From: Clostridium amylolyticum
GTDB taxonomy: Bacteria > Bacillota > Clostridia > Clostridiales > Clostridiaceae
Length of the DNA: 64,000 bases
Assembly (NCBI RefSeq): GCF_900142075.1
Contig: NZ_FQZO01000011.1
Location: forward strand, 39,727 to 103,726
Direction: 5' to 3'
Shown here: positions 16,603 to 26,280 of the stretch, one piece after another
How the letters are laid out: every line of letters starts with the position of its first letter
Numbering within the stretch: the first letter of the stretch is position 1
Notes under the pieces: model-generated
Database searches by the model: none
What the model was told of the DNA's origin: nothing
The model's input: the letters and a program-made list of their open reading frames with translations, nothing else
Translations under genes and position numbers: made by a program

Positions 16603-17313
16603 ATGAAAAATAGTGTTATGAAAAAAATAGAAGGTGGATTAATTGTATCTTGTCAAGCCAGAGTTGGTTGGGCGATGTATGGAAGTGAAATTATGGCTGC
16701 TTTTGCTAAAGCTGCTAAAGAAGGGGGAGCTATAGGCATAAGGGCTACAGGTGCTGATAATATAGCTGCAATTAAAAAAGTAGTGAACTTGCCTATAATA
16801 GGAATAAATAAAGAATGGCATGATGGATGCGATGTATATATTACACCAACTTATAAAAGTGCTGAAGCTATTTTAAAAACAGGTATTGATATAATAGCCT
16901 TAGATGCAACTTCAAGAAAAAGACCAAATAATGAGATGTTTGAAGATATAGTGGGAAAAATTAGGGAAAACTATCCAAATGTATTAATTATGGGGGAAGT
17001 ATCTACAGTACAAGAAGCAAAAAATATATTACCTTTGAATTTAGATATAATTAGTACTACTTTAAGTGGTTATACAGAAGATACAAAAGATATAAGAGAA
17101 GCTAATATTAAGCTTATTGAAGATATAGTTGCTATAACGGATACTCCTGTAATAGCAGAAGGAAAAATTAATACTGAGGAAGAGGCTATAAGGGCCTTAA
17201 AGGCTGGAGCATATGCAATAGTAATTGGTACGGCTATTACAAGACCAGAAATTATCACTAAAAAATATGTAGATAAGATAAATGATTATAAAATAGTTAA
17301 AGAAGAGGAATAA
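16603..17313 (+). CDS. nanE: N-acetylmannosamine-6-phosphate 2-epimerase (NanE)
   Basis: A 236-aa (beta/alpha)8 enzyme that converts ManNAc-6-P to GlcNAc-6-P. Family motifs: GLIVSCQAR near residue 12, AIGIRATGADNI near 43, Lys70 in GINKEW (aligned with the catalytic lysine of the family), ALDATSRKRP near 105 and IAEGKINTEEEA near 190. It starts 1 nt after the EIIC-EIID stop, so translation is probably coupled. In an operon with MurQ it channels two different amino-sugar phosphates to the same product. Confidence 0.95.
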   Translation: MKNSVMKKIEGGLIVSCQARVGWAMYGSEIMAAFAKAAKEGGAIGIRATGADNIAAIKKVVNLPIIGINKEWHDGCDVYITPTYKSAEAILKTGIDIIALDATSRKRPNNEMFEDIVGKIRENYPNVLIMGEVSTVQEAKNILPLNLDIISTTLSGYTEDTKDIREANIKLIEDIVAITDTPVIAEGKINTEEEAIRALKAGAYAIVIGTAITRPEIITKKYVDKINDYKIVKEEE

Positions 17314-17316
17314 AAA

Positions 17317-18222
17317 ATGGAGTTAAAGAAGCTAGAGACCGAGCAAATAAATCAAAATACTATAGATATTGATACTTTAAGTACTATAGATATAGTAAAC
17401 CTAATAAATTCTGAAGATGAAAAAGTTCCAGCACAAATTAAAAAATGTAATATAGAGATACAAACACTTATTGATGGAATAGTAGAAAGAATAAAAATAG
17501 GAGGAAGATTAATATATATTGGTGCAGGAACTAGCGGAAGACTTGGAATTCTTGATGCTAGTGAATGTCCTCCTACATATGGGGTTTCTTATGAATTAGT
17601 ACAAGGTATAATGGCTGGAGGAAAGGATGCAATAATTAAGGCAAAAGAAGGTGCAGAAGATTCTAAGGATTTAGCTGTGCAAGACTTAAAAGAATTGGAT
17701 CTTACAGAAAAAGATACAGTTATAGGTCTTGCAGCAAGTGGAAGAACTCCTTATGTAATTGGAGGATTAGATTATGCAAACGAAATTGGAGCATTTACTG
17801 GAGCAATTAGCTGTGTAAGCAATAGTATTATAGGTAAACATGCAAAGGTAAATATTGAAGCTATAGTAGGTCCTGAGGTTGTAACTGGTTCAACAAGAAT
17901 GAAGGCAGGAACAGCACAGAAAATGATTTTAAATATTATATCAACAACTGTTATGATAAAGTTAGGGAAAGTATATAAAAACTTAATGGTTGATGTACAA
18001 GCTACTAATGAAAAATTAGTAGAAAGAGCAAAGAGAATAATAATGGAAAGCACCTCTTGTGATATGGAAAGGGCTTGTGTTTTAATAAAACTTTCAAATC
18101 AAAGTGTTAAGCATGCAATATTAATGGAGTTAACAGGCAAAGGCTACGATGAAGTATCAGTAATGTTAGAGAGAAATGAAGGAAATATTTCTAAGGCTAT
18201 TAGGGAGGAGATAGGGCAATGA
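17317..18222 (+). CDS. murQ: N-acetylmuramic acid 6-phosphate etherase (MurQ)
   Basis: A 301-aa SIS-fold enzyme that removes D-lactate from MurNAc-6-P, giving GlcNAc-6-P. The signature is IYIGAGTSGRLGILDASECP, with Glu83 in SEC as the catalytic acid of the family, followed by GEGA-type KAKEGAEDS and VGPEVVTGSTRMKAGTAQKM. The length matches E. coli and Bacillus MurQ. It overlaps the EIIA gene by 4 nt (ATGA). It is strong evidence that the operon deals with MurNAc, and it could also process product from the MupG-like enzyme encoded at 31949. Confidence 0.96.
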   Translation: MELKKLETEQINQNTIDIDTLSTIDIVNLINSEDEKVPAQIKKCNIEIQTLIDGIVERIKIGGRLIYIGAGTSGRLGILDASECPPTYGVSYELVQGIMAGGKDAIIKAKEGAEDSKDLAVQDLKELDLTEKDTVIGLAASGRTPYVIGGLDYANEIGAFTGAISCVSNSIIGKHAKVNIEAIVGPEVVTGSTRMKAGTAQKMILNIISTTVMIKLGKVYKNLMVDVQATNEKLVERAKRIIMESTSCDMERACVLIKLSNQSVKHAILMELTGKGYDEVSVMLERNEGNISKAIREEIGQ

Positions 18223-18629
18223 TTGGGATAATATTAGTAGGACATGGGTCTTTTGCTAGTGGATTAGAGTCATCTGTTAAATTAATAGCTGGAGAACAAA
18301 AGAATTTTATTTCAATTGATTTTATTCAACAATTAACAGGAGAAATGCTTGAGGATGAGATAAAAAAAGCTCTTAATGAATTAAAAAATTGTGATAGCTT
18401 AATAATATTTACAGATATTTTAGGGGGCACTCCATTTAATACAGCTGCTAAATATGTGAATGATAGAGTAAAGCTTATTACGGGTACTAATTTATCTATG
18501 GTAATTGAAGCAGCACTTTTTAGAGGAATGAATAGAGATTTAAATGAAATTGTTAAAGGAACAATGAATTCTGGTAGAGAACAAATTAGAGAGTTTACAA
18601 TTAAAGCAACAATAGATGAGGATTTTTAA
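18219..18629 (+). CDS. PTS mannose-family EIIA component
   Basis: A 136-aa EIIA-Man domain protein. His9 (IILVGHGSFASG) accepts phosphate from HPr; FTDILGGTPFNTA is the second family motif. It overlaps murQ by 4 nt and is the last gene of the operon, with a terminator at 18694-18728. Having EIIA as a free protein at the end while EIIC and EIID are fused is an unusual gene order. Confidence 0.94.
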   Translation: MIGIILVGHGSFASGLESSVKLIAGEQKNFISIDFIQQLTGEMLEDEIKKALNELKNCDSLIIFTDILGGTPFNTAAKYVNDRVKLITGTNLSMVIEAALFRGMNRDLNEIVKGTMNSGREQIREFTIKATIDEDF

Positions 18630-18693
18630 AAAGAGATACATAGAACTGTACCGCAAGTAATACTTTAAAGAAAATATCTTTGGAGAGACTAAG

Positions 18694-18728
18694 AAATAGG
18701 AGTGAAAATTCATCACTCCTATTTTTTT
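18694..18728 (+). terminator. Terminator of the nanE-murQ PTS operon
   Basis: A 12-bp perfect stem (18694-18705 and 18713-18724) with a 7-nt loop and a T-run. Confidence 0.9.
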
Positions 18729-18970
18729 ATATCTTATTTTTAAATATATATGTTAAAGTCTCCGTTATATCTATAACGAAGAACTTAATCATAAATAAAG
18801 TAGACTTTCCTAAAAAACGTTGGTATAACTACTTTTAGGAGATAAAATTATGACATGTATGGTATCATATATCAAATAAGTTACAAAATATCTTTTTATA
18901 TATTTTTTGATATAATATATGCATGATTGTAACTGTTATTTGTCAAAAGACCAATAAAATTTAAAAGAGG
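18729..18970. other. Intergenic region with a small dyad and a -10 element
   Basis: No gene is seen. CGTTATATCTATAACG near 18763-18778 is a short palindrome. TATAAT at 18911-18916 is a likely -10 for the two-component/ABC genes; no convincing -35 is found at the right spacing, as is common for activator-dependent promoters. Confidence 0.4.
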
Positions 18971-18976
18971 ATGAAT

Positions 18977-19645
18977 ATGGGGAAAAGAATTTTACTTATA
19001 GAAGATGATGTTAATTTAATAAAATATATAGAAGAATACTTAAGTGCTTATGATTATTGCGTTGAAACCATTAAAGATTTCAATGATATTCATAAGAAAA
19101 TATTTGAGGGAAAGAACGATTTAATACTTTTGGATATAAACCTTCCAAAGTTTGATGGATTTTATTTTTTAAAGTTAATTAGAAAAAAGTTAAACGTACC
19201 TGTTATTATAGTTTCTTCAAGAGGTGAAGAAGCAGAACAAATTAGAGGGATGGATTTAGGTGCAGATGATTATATAACGAAGCCTTTCAGTATTGGAATA
19301 CTTTTAGCAAAAATAAATGCAGTATTAAGAAGAACAAGTGGTATTAATGAAAATGTTATTGAGATTAATAAAGTAAAGCTTTATTGTGAGAGCATGGAGT
19401 TAAGAACCGATAATGAAATTATGCCGTTATCAAAGAATGAGTACAAGCTTCTTAAAGTGTTTTTTATTAACTATGAAAAAGTGGTTACCAGGGAAGAACT
19501 ACTGGAAGAGTTATGGGATGAAGATGAATTTGTAGATGATAATACTCTAACAGTTAACATTACGAGATTAAAGAAAAGGCTTAAGGAAAACCATATACAA
19601 TTGACTATAGAAACTAAAAGGGGTGTTGGCTATGTCCTTAAGTAA
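18977..19645 (+). CDS. OmpR-family response regulator, BceR type
   Basis: A 222-aa regulator: receiver domain (residues 1-115) with acidic pocket IEDD, phosphoacceptor Asp53 in LLDINLP and KPFS, then a winged-helix DNA-binding domain (about 125-222). ATG 18977 is preferred to ATG 18971 because AGAGG at 18966-18970 leaves 6 nt before the former and none before the latter. It overlaps the kinase gene and precedes a Bce-type ABC pair, an arrangement known for sensing and resisting cell-wall-active antimicrobial peptides such as bacitracin or lantibiotics. Confidence 0.92.
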   Translation: MGKRILLIEDDVNLIKYIEEYLSAYDYCVETIKDFNDIHKKIFEGKNDLILLDINLPKFDGFYFLKLIRKKLNVPVIIVSSRGEEAEQIRGMDLGADDYITKPFSIGILLAKINAVLRRTSGINENVIEINKVKLYCESMELRTDNEIMPLSKNEYKLLKVFFINYEKVVTREELLEELWDEDEFVDDNTLTVNITRLKKRLKENHIQLTIETKRGVGYVLK

Positions 19646-20648
19646 GTTAATTGGAGCTGTTTTAAAAAAGGAAAAGGTTTCAATTTTTATTTATTTATTT
19701 AGCTGCCTTTCTATAATGCTATTTTATTATTTTTTATATAATGGAAAATTCATGTTATACCCTGTTTTATTATGCTTCTTTTGCCTAATGGTATATTTAA
19801 TTTATAAGCTTTGTGTATACAATTCATTTTATGAATCTCTTAAAGAAATAAGGACAAGTCCTTCTTTTAATTTGGATAAGGATAGTAATTTTGAAGAAGT
19901 GTTTAATGAGATTAGGACGATACATAACGACTATATTTCAAAGATATATGCTTTAGAGAATAACTATGAAGAAAAGGAGAAATTACTTATACAATGGATT
20001 CATAATATGAAAACCTCTGTGGCAGTAATTAATTTGGCTATAGATAAGCTGCCAAATGAAGATGCAGCTAAGGATATACGGAATGAGAATAGTTTGTTGC
20101 AGAATAATTTAGAAGGTGTATTAAACATATTTAGGTTAGGAGAGTTTTCTAAAGATTACGTTCCAGAAGCAATAAATTTAAAAAAGCTGGTGAAGGAAAG
20201 TATTAATTTACAAAAAAGAAATTTTATCTATTCTAATGTATTTCCTGAGGTAAATATACCTGAGGACTATTTTATTTTGTCAGACAAAAAGTGGAGTAAA
20301 TATGTTATTGAACAGGTTATAAGCAACGCAATAAAGTATTCATTTTCAGGAGGAAAGGTATGCTTTTATACAGAGGAGAATGATTATGAGATTACCCTTT
20401 ATATACAGGATTCTGGGGTAGGGATAAAGAAAGAAGAGCTTTCCAGGGTTTTTGAAGCATTTTTTACAGGAAGAAATGGAAGAAGAGAAGAAAAATCTAC
20501 AGGCATAGGTCTTTATATGAGCAAAAACATTTGTGATAATTTAAATAATAAAATAGAAATAACCTCAGAGGTTTCAAAAGGAACAACTGTGAGTATTACA
20601 TATTTAAAGCAAGAGAAACCTTTCACACATGTAAGGTTAGGTAAGTAA
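19632..20648 (+). CDS. Intramembrane-sensing histidine kinase, BceS type
   Basis: A 338-aa kinase with two close N-terminal membrane helices (about residues 15-60) and almost no extracellular loop, the BceS layout in which the ABC permease does the sensing. The phosphorylated His124 is in QWIHNMKTSV, and the ATP-binding domain has EQVISNAIKYS (N box) and TGIGLYMSKNI (G box). It starts at ATG 19632, with AAAGGGG 8-9 nt upstream, inside the end of the regulator gene; the GTG at 19623 would overlap that ribosome site. Confidence 0.92.
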   Translation: MSLSKLIGAVLKKEKVSIFIYLFSCLSIMLFYYFLYNGKFMLYPVLLCFFCLMVYLIYKLCVYNSFYESLKEIRTSPSFNLDKDSNFEEVFNEIRTIHNDYISKIYALENNYEEKEKLLIQWIHNMKTSVAVINLAIDKLPNEDAAKDIRNENSLLQNNLEGVLNIFRLGEFSKDYVPEAINLKKLVKESINLQKRNFIYSNVFPEVNIPEDYFILSDKKWSKYVIEQVISNAIKYSFSGGKVCFYTEENDYEITLYIQDSGVGIKKEELSRVFEAFFTGRNGRREEKSTGIGLYMSKNICDNLNNKIEITSEVSKGTTVSITYLKQEKPFTHVRLGK

Positions 20649-20719
20649 AATCGATTTGAGAATATATAAGCAGGTAATATACTTTAGGTAAAGTTTGAAA
20701 AGAAATGAGGTATATTTAC

Positions 20720-21475
20720 ATGAAGGTTTTGGAATGTAGAAAGGTAATAAAGGTTTATGACGCCTTTAAAGGTGCCCAGGCGGTAAAAGCACTTAATGAT
20801 ATATCCTTTAAGGTAGAGGATGGAGAGTTTTTGGGAGTAATGGGGCCTAGTGGCAGCGGCAAAACAACTTTATTAAATATTTTAGCTGGAATTGATAAGG
20901 CCACTGCAGGTGAAGTTCTTATTGACGGAAAAAATATTCTTACCATGAAAAAAGATGATATGGCTATTTTCAGAAGAGACAACATAGGCTTTATATTTCA
21001 GGAGTTTAATCTTTTAGATAGTCTGACTGTGAAAGAAAATATAGGATTCCCATTAACCTTAGACAGGATAAAGCCAAAGGTTATTGAAGATAAGGTTAAT
21101 GAATTAATAGAATATTTTGGCTTAAAAGATGTTGAGAATAGTTATCCTTATAATATTTCAGGAGGCCAGAAGCAAAGAACAGCAGAAGCCAGAGCATTAA
21201 TAAAGGAACCAAAAATAATATTAGGAGATGAACCAACAGGGAATTTAGATTCCAAAGCTTCAAAGAATATAATGGAAAGCTTTAAAAAAATAAATGAAGA
21301 AAAAAAGGCTACTATTGTCATGGTAACCCATGATCCCTTTGCAGCATCTTTTTGCAAGAGAATTATATTTATAAAGGATGGAACTATTAAGCTTGAGATA
21401 AACTCTAATGGAAACAGAAAAGAGTTTCTTGACAAGGTAATAGAAGCACAATTGGTTATAGGGGGGCAGGAATAG
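20720..21475 (+). CDS. ABC transporter ATP-binding protein, BceA type
   Basis: A 251-aa ATPase of the MacB/LolD/BceA group. Walker A is GPSGSGKTT (about residue 42), the signature ISGGQKQR, Walker B IILGDEPTGNLDSK, and H-loop VTHDP. The start is ATG 20720, with TGAGGT 8-9 nt upstream; the ATG at 20705 overlaps that site. The last base of its stop codon is the first base of the permease GTG start. With that permease and the kinase/regulator pair it forms a detoxification module that removes antimicrobial peptides from their lipid targets. Confidence 0.93.
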   Translation: MKVLECRKVIKVYDAFKGAQAVKALNDISFKVEDGEFLGVMGPSGSGKTTLLNILAGIDKATAGEVLIDGKNILTMKKDDMAIFRRDNIGFIFQEFNLLDSLTVKENIGFPLTLDRIKPKVIEDKVNELIEYFGLKDVENSYPYNISGGQKQRTAEARALIKEPKIILGDEPTGNLDSKASKNIMESFKKINEEKKATIVMVTHDPFAASFCKRIIFIKDGTIKLEINSNGNRKEFLDKVIEAQLVIGGQE

Positions 21476-23448
21476 TGGACTTCTCTTCAATGATTATAAA
21501 GAATATTAAGCATAATATTAAAAATTATATGGCATATCTTATTGGTAATAGTATAATTCAGTGCATATTATTTATGTTTTTTACTTTAGTTTTTAATCCT
21601 AAGTTTATGGAGAACAAAGAATTCCTGGCCTTAAAGGGAGAGTTAAATACTATAGTGATTTTTATGATAGCTTTTTCAGCAGCATTTATAATCTTTACCA
21701 CAGTTTCATTTACAAAGTATAGAGGAAGAGAATTTGGAGTGTATTTTACAATAGGACTAACTTCAAAGGAAATAATAAAAATACTTTGCTATGAAAATAT
21801 TATAATTTCTTTAGCATCATTTTTAATTGCATCTCTCTCAGGAAGTATATTTTCAAAACTCTTTCATATGGCTATAGGAAAAATACTGAACATTGACAAC
21901 ATAGTCATTCCTTTAAGCATTAAGGCTTATGCAGCAGTGTTATTAATATCATTTGTAATATTTTTATTTACTACAGTATATCAGATGATATTTTTAAACA
22001 GATATTCAGTTATAAATATATTAAAGTCAAAGTCGAAGAAAGATATAGGGAGTACAAGCACTATCTTAGGTGTGATAGGAATAATAATTTTTATAGGCTC
22101 TTTTGTCATTGTTAAGATGATAGCTGACAGGAAAATAAATAGCAGAGGGAGTACATTCTCTTTAGCTCCTGTAGTGGGTACAATAGTATCGGTTTACTTA
22201 TTGATAGGCTTTTCAATGACAGTAGTAGTAAAGGTTATGAAAAAATTTAAGAAAGCCTACAATAATAATATTTTATTTATTAATTCTCTTTCACACAGGT
22301 TTATATCTTATAGAATAGTTTTATATGTGGTTACCTTAATGGTTTCTGGAGGAATAGTATTTATTTCTTTTGCTTACAGCATGTATAAATCAACCGAGAA
22401 GCAAGTAGGTGCACTTTTTCCATATGATATGAGTTTTATAGTTGATAAAAGCAGCATTAAAGATATGAACATTAAGGACTTTATCACTAAGAATTTAGGA
22501 GAGGTAAAAAGCTACGATGAAGTAGAAGGACTAAATATTCCTAATATTAGAGTAAATGATGGCGCTTGCTTATGGCGTAGACCTAATATGCTGGTTATAA
22601 GCGAAGACAGCTATAAAGCTTTGGGAAATAATGAATTGAATTTAAAAAAGGGAGAAATCTTTTATTGTCATGCTGAAAAGACAGGCAGCTTTTATGATGG
22701 AGGCTTTATGCTGGATTTATCTAAAAAGGTAATGGATGATACTGCTATTTCTCTAGGTGAATATAAAGCTCAGCGCAATACTGATGAGTACATATATGTA
22801 CCTAAAGAGAAAAAAGAGGAGAAAGTAGCTGCTATAGTAAATATCTCTTACAATGAAGATTATTTCAGAGGGGATGTTGTGGTTGCTAGTAATGAGGATT
22901 ACAAAGCCATGGAGCAAAAGCTGGGGCATGAAGCCATTACGTATGATGTGCTTATTGATTTAAAAGAAGAGGGCAAATATGAGAGGCTAAGTAATGAATT
23001 AGAAGCTAATTTTGGGAAAAAGGTTAGTGATACCTTAATTACTAGGGAAAAAACATTTGATAAAGCTATAAAAGAAAATAGTTTTATGCTGTTTATCTGC
23101 AGTTTCATGGGAATGATGTTTTTAGTAGGAAGTGCAGCAGTTATATATTTTAAAACAATAACCTCTATTGAAGAGGATAGAGAAAGAAGTAAGCAATTAA
23201 TGAAAATAGGTTTAAGCAGAAAGGAAATTAACGCTTTGATTATGAAAGAGTTAGGTGCAGTGTTCCTGGTACCTCCAATTATAGCTTTAGTATGTATAGG
23301 GTTCTATTTATCTGCAGTGTTTAATAAGATTAATGATGGTGAATATATGTTGAAAAATAGCTTGTTTGTTTTTGGAGTATACTCTGTTATTCAAATTATA
23401 TTCTATTTCCTAACCTCAAATAGATATAAAAAACAAGTTATATTATAA
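21475..23448 (+). CDS. FtsX-domain ABC permease, BceB type
   Basis: A 657-aa membrane protein with the ten-helix BceB layout: four N-terminal helices in the first 190 residues (FtsX domain 1), further helices to about 315, an extracellular domain of about 200 residues (about 320-525), then three C-terminal helices (FtsX domain 2). The extracellular domain is what recognises the peptide and signals to BceS-type kinases. It begins with GTG overlapping the stop of the ATPase gene (TAGTG). The specificity cannot be predicted from sequence. Confidence 0.92.
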   Translation: MDFSSMIIKNIKHNIKNYMAYLIGNSIIQCILFMFFTLVFNPKFMENKEFLALKGELNTIVIFMIAFSAAFIIFTTVSFTKYRGREFGVYFTIGLTSKEIIKILCYENIIISLASFLIASLSGSIFSKLFHMAIGKILNIDNIVIPLSIKAYAAVLLISFVIFLFTTVYQMIFLNRYSVINILKSKSKKDIGSTSTILGVIGIIIFIGSFVIVKMIADRKINSRGSTFSLAPVVGTIVSVYLLIGFSMTVVVKVMKKFKKAYNNNILFINSLSHRFISYRIVLYVVTLMVSGGIVFISFAYSMYKSTEKQVGALFPYDMSFIVDKSSIKDMNIKDFITKNLGEVKSYDEVEGLNIPNIRVNDGACLWRRPNMLVISEDSYKALGNNELNLKKGEIFYCHAEKTGSFYDGGFMLDLSKKVMDDTAISLGEYKAQRNTDEYIYVPKEKKEEKVAAIVNISYNEDYFRGDVVVASNEDYKAMEQKLGHEAITYDVLIDLKEEGKYERLSNELEANFGKKVSDTLITREKTFDKAIKENSFMLFICSFMGMMFLVGSAAVIYFKTITSIEEDRERSKQLMKIGLSRKEINALIMKELGAVFLVPPIIALVCIGFYLSAVFNKINDGEYMLKNSLFVFGVYSVIQIIFYFLTSNRYKKQVIL

Positions 23449-23458
23449 GATGTATTAT

Positions 23459-23489
23459 GGCTTACCTCAATGAGTGTAGGCCTATTTTT
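23459..23489 (+). terminator. Weak terminator after the Bce-type permease
   Basis: GGCTTAC/GTAGGCC stem with a 10-nt loop, then TATTTTTA, 11 nt after the stop codon. Confidence 0.55.
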
Positions 23490-23567
23490 ACGTCTTATGT
23501 ATAATTTGAAAAAGTTCTAGGTTAAACCAGTTACGTAGAACTATATCATGATTATTGGTTTTTCTTA

Positions 23568-23587
23568 ATTTCCTAGCACTAGGAAAT
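23568..23587. promoter_or_regulatory. Short palindrome before the PRD regulator
   Basis: ATTTCCTA and TAGGAAAT flank GCAC, giving an 8-bp perfect inverted repeat. It lies 75 bp before the regulator start. It may be an operator for this activator; that is inference from position only. Confidence 0.35.
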
Positions 23588-23661
23588 CTATTGGAGGAAA
23601 GACACAAGATATTAATATATAATCAGAGATGAAAATATTAATCACAGGAGGAGGTAATAAG

Positions 23662-25572
23662 GTGCTAAATAAAAGACAGGATAGAATTATTTCATTTATG
23701 CATAATAGTCAAAATTGGATTTTAGGTAAAGAACTAGCGAATGTATTAGGAGTGTCTGATCGCACTATCCGAAGCGATATTGCTTATATTAATAAGTCCT
23801 ATGGTTATGAGCTGATTGAATCTAATATAAGGCTTGGATACAAAATAAATGAGGATAATTTTCAAAGTCTAGATATTAAAACAGTGGAGATAATTCCTCA
23901 AACTTCGGAGGAGAGATGTAATTACATCATTAAGGAATTATTGTTTGAACGAAATGATATTAATTTAACACTTTTGCAAGATAAAATTTTTGCTTCCAGT
24001 TATTCTATTGATAATGACATTAAAAAAATAAGAAAAATGATAGAACCATATGATAGTTTGCAACTTATAAGGAGTAAAAATTATATACTTTTGACGGGTA
24101 AGGAAGAACAAAAACGTAAATTGTATAAGGATCTATTGGAAAATGAGATAAAGGGAAATCTTTTAAACTTAGATAAGATAGCTTCTTTTTATAAAGACTT
24201 CAATTTAATTGAAATAAAAGATATTTTAGAAGATACATTTAAAGAATATGACTATCATATTCGAGATCTGACCTTTACTATGATTATAATGCACATTGGA
24301 ACTGCGCTAGAACGCATTATAAGGCATAAATTTATTAAAACAGATCGAAGTACTGAAAAATTAAAAGATAGTTTGGAATATAAAATCGCACAAACATTCT
24401 TTGAAAAGGTATCAAAGAAGATCAGAATTAAAATTGTTGAAGATGAAATCGTTTTATTGGCTTTATTATTAGTAGGAAAAAGGAATACTTCTTACACAGA
24501 TGATGTGGCAAAGCAGCAAATTGATTATTTGATTCCTGATGTACTAAAAGAAATATTTGATGACATAAAAAAGATGTTTGACGTTGATTTTAGCAGTGAT
24601 AATGAACTTAAGAACGGACTAGAAATGCATATTGCTTGCTTACTAGAAAGGTGTAAGAAGAACATTGAAGTTGATAATATGTATCTGCAACAAATCAAAC
24701 GAAACTATCCATTGGTATTTGAGATGGGGGTTAAGGTTTGCGAGTTATTAGAGGAAAAACTCCATATTCATATCAAAGAAAATGAGATTGCGTTTATTGC
24801 TCTACATTTAGGAGTTGCCTATGCTAGAACAAATTATGTATATAAGTATAAAGTGGTAATGATTCATCCTCGGGATCAAGTTTTATCCAATTTATGTATG
24901 GAGAAGATTACCAATAGATTTGGTGATTGTATGGAGATTATCCAGTGCATGGGCTTCTTTGAAAAAAGCACAATTGTTGATTTAAATCCAGATTTAATCA
25001 TAACAACGCTTCCACTAAAACATGACTTATGCACTATGACAGTATATATTTCTTTATTTATGAATTATAAAGACGAAAGTAAAGTTTTTCAAGCATTAAA
25101 TAACTTAGATAGGATTAGGTGCTATGCAGATTTTAAACTTCTAGTATTAAAGCTTATAAAGAAAGAGTTTTTTTATACAAATCTTGCTGCAAATAGTCCT
25201 GATGAGGTAATAACAAAAATGTGTAGTAACTTAAAAGAAAAAGGATATGTCACCGAAGATTTTGAAAGCGGTGTACTGCAAAGAGAAAAGACCTCTGCAA
25301 CTTCTTTTGATTATGGATTAGCAACCCCCCATAGTCTAAACGAAATGTTCATAAATCAGTCTGTTTTAAGTATTGCAATCTTAGATAAACCAATTAAATG
25401 GGGAGATTTTAATGTACGACTTATTATTCTCTTTGCTATTAATAGAGGGGATTATAAATTATTAAAGATATTCTTTGATTGGCTAAGCAATGTGATTTCT
25501 AATTCTAACGAGTTTGCTAAATTATTAGAAGTAAATAATTATAAAGAATTCATAGATCATGTTTTAAAATAA
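23662..25572 (+). CDS. PRD-domain PTS-regulated transcriptional activator with degenerate EIIB
   Basis: A 636-aa LicR-type activator: HTH (residues 1-70; LANVLGVSDRTIRSDIAYIN), two PRDs (about 175-280 and 290-395), an EIIB-like region (about 400-490) and an EIIA domain (about 500-636). The EIIB-like part reads VVMIHPRDQVLSNLC and lacks the usual C-x-G-x-G-x-S/T loop, so it may not be phosphorylated; EIIA keeps its histidine (His557 in LATPHSLNE). Translation most likely starts at GTG 23662, preceded by GGAGGAGGT; the upstream in-frame ATG at 23629 would include that site. It heads the second PTS island and should activate it. Confidence 0.9.
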   Translation: MLNKRQDRIISFMHNSQNWILGKELANVLGVSDRTIRSDIAYINKSYGYELIESNIRLGYKINEDNFQSLDIKTVEIIPQTSEERCNYIIKELLFERNDINLTLLQDKIFASSYSIDNDIKKIRKMIEPYDSLQLIRSKNYILLTGKEEQKRKLYKDLLENEIKGNLLNLDKIASFYKDFNLIEIKDILEDTFKEYDYHIRDLTFTMIIMHIGTALERIIRHKFIKTDRSTEKLKDSLEYKIAQTFFEKVSKKIRIKIVEDEIVLLALLLVGKRNTSYTDDVAKQQIDYLIPDVLKEIFDDIKKMFDVDFSSDNELKNGLEMHIACLLERCKKNIEVDNMYLQQIKRNYPLVFEMGVKVCELLEEKLHIHIKENEIAFIALHLGVAYARTNYVYKYKVVMIHPRDQVLSNLCMEKITNRFGDCMEIIQCMGFFEKSTIVDLNPDLIITTLPLKHDLCTMTVYISLFMNYKDESKVFQALNNLDRIRCYADFKLLVLKLIKKEFFYTNLAANSPDEVITKMCSNLKEKGYVTEDFESGVLQREKTSATSFDYGLATPHSLNEMFINQSVLSIAILDKPIKWGDFNVRLIILFAINRGDYKLLKIFFDWLSNVISNSNEFAKLLEVNNYKEFIDHVLK

Positions 25573-25617
25573 ATATTTAATCATTAAAAAATATAAATTT
25601 AAATGGAAGGTGAAAAT

Positions 25618-26226
25618 ATGAAAAAGTTCATTAAATCAGCTAATGAAAGTAAATCTCCAATTTCTTATGATGTACCAATTTGGAAACGCTTAATAGCCTA
25701 TATGTTAGATTGGTATTTAGGAAGCCTCTTTACATCGTTACCTATGATAATGATATATATGAAAGTAACAGACACTCAAGAATTAAATGTGAATTTATTT
25801 CAATATCCGGAACAATATTGGTTGTTAGCGGGAGGGCTAGGACTATTATTTGCCTTTTTTTATTACGTCTTTGTACCATTAACCATTTGGAATGGACAAA
25901 CTCTAGGCAAACGTTGGTGCCATTTTAAAATTGTTAAAACAGATGGTAAAAATGTGGTGTTTAAAGAATTGTTTTTTAGACAAGTTATCGGTATTTTTTT
26001 AGTGGAGGGAGCTCTTATTTTTCCTAGTAGCTTATTACGACAAATCTTATCATTGGCAAGTAATATAAATTTTATTACCCCATTAATGTACCTGGGCATT
26101 GCTGTGAGCATTATATCAGTATTATTTGTTTTATTTAGAAAAGATCATAAGGCTATTCATGATTTAATTTCTAACACCAGGGTGATTAGCACTGTAATGC
26201 TTCCTAGCAATAGGAAAGAGATTTAA
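25618..26226 (+). CDS. RDD-family membrane protein
   Basis: A 202-aa RDD-domain protein with about four membrane segments between residues 25 and 185. The family motif WKRLIAYMLDW (RxxAYxxD) is at residues 22-32, NGQTLGKRW is the conserved loop, and RKDHKAIHDLISNTRVI the conserved end. RDD proteins have unknown or diverse transport roles. The start is ATG 25618, following GGAAGGTG. It lies 45 nt after the activator and 54 nt before the PTS EIIA gene, so it is probably part of the operon; an accessory function in substrate handling is inferred only from position. Confidence 0.85.
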   Translation: MKKFIKSANESKSPISYDVPIWKRLIAYMLDWYLGSLFTSLPMIMIYMKVTDTQELNVNLFQYPEQYWLLAGGLGLLFAFFYYVFVPLTIWNGQTLGKRWCHFKIVKTDGKNVVFKELFFRQVIGIFLVEGALIFPSSLLRQILSLASNINFITPLMYLGIAVSIISVLFVLFRKDHKAIHDLISNTRVISTVMLPSNRKEI

Positions 26227-26280
26227 AGTAGAAAGCTATTTTGAAAATATATAATAGAAATATCAGGAGGTAGGACAACA

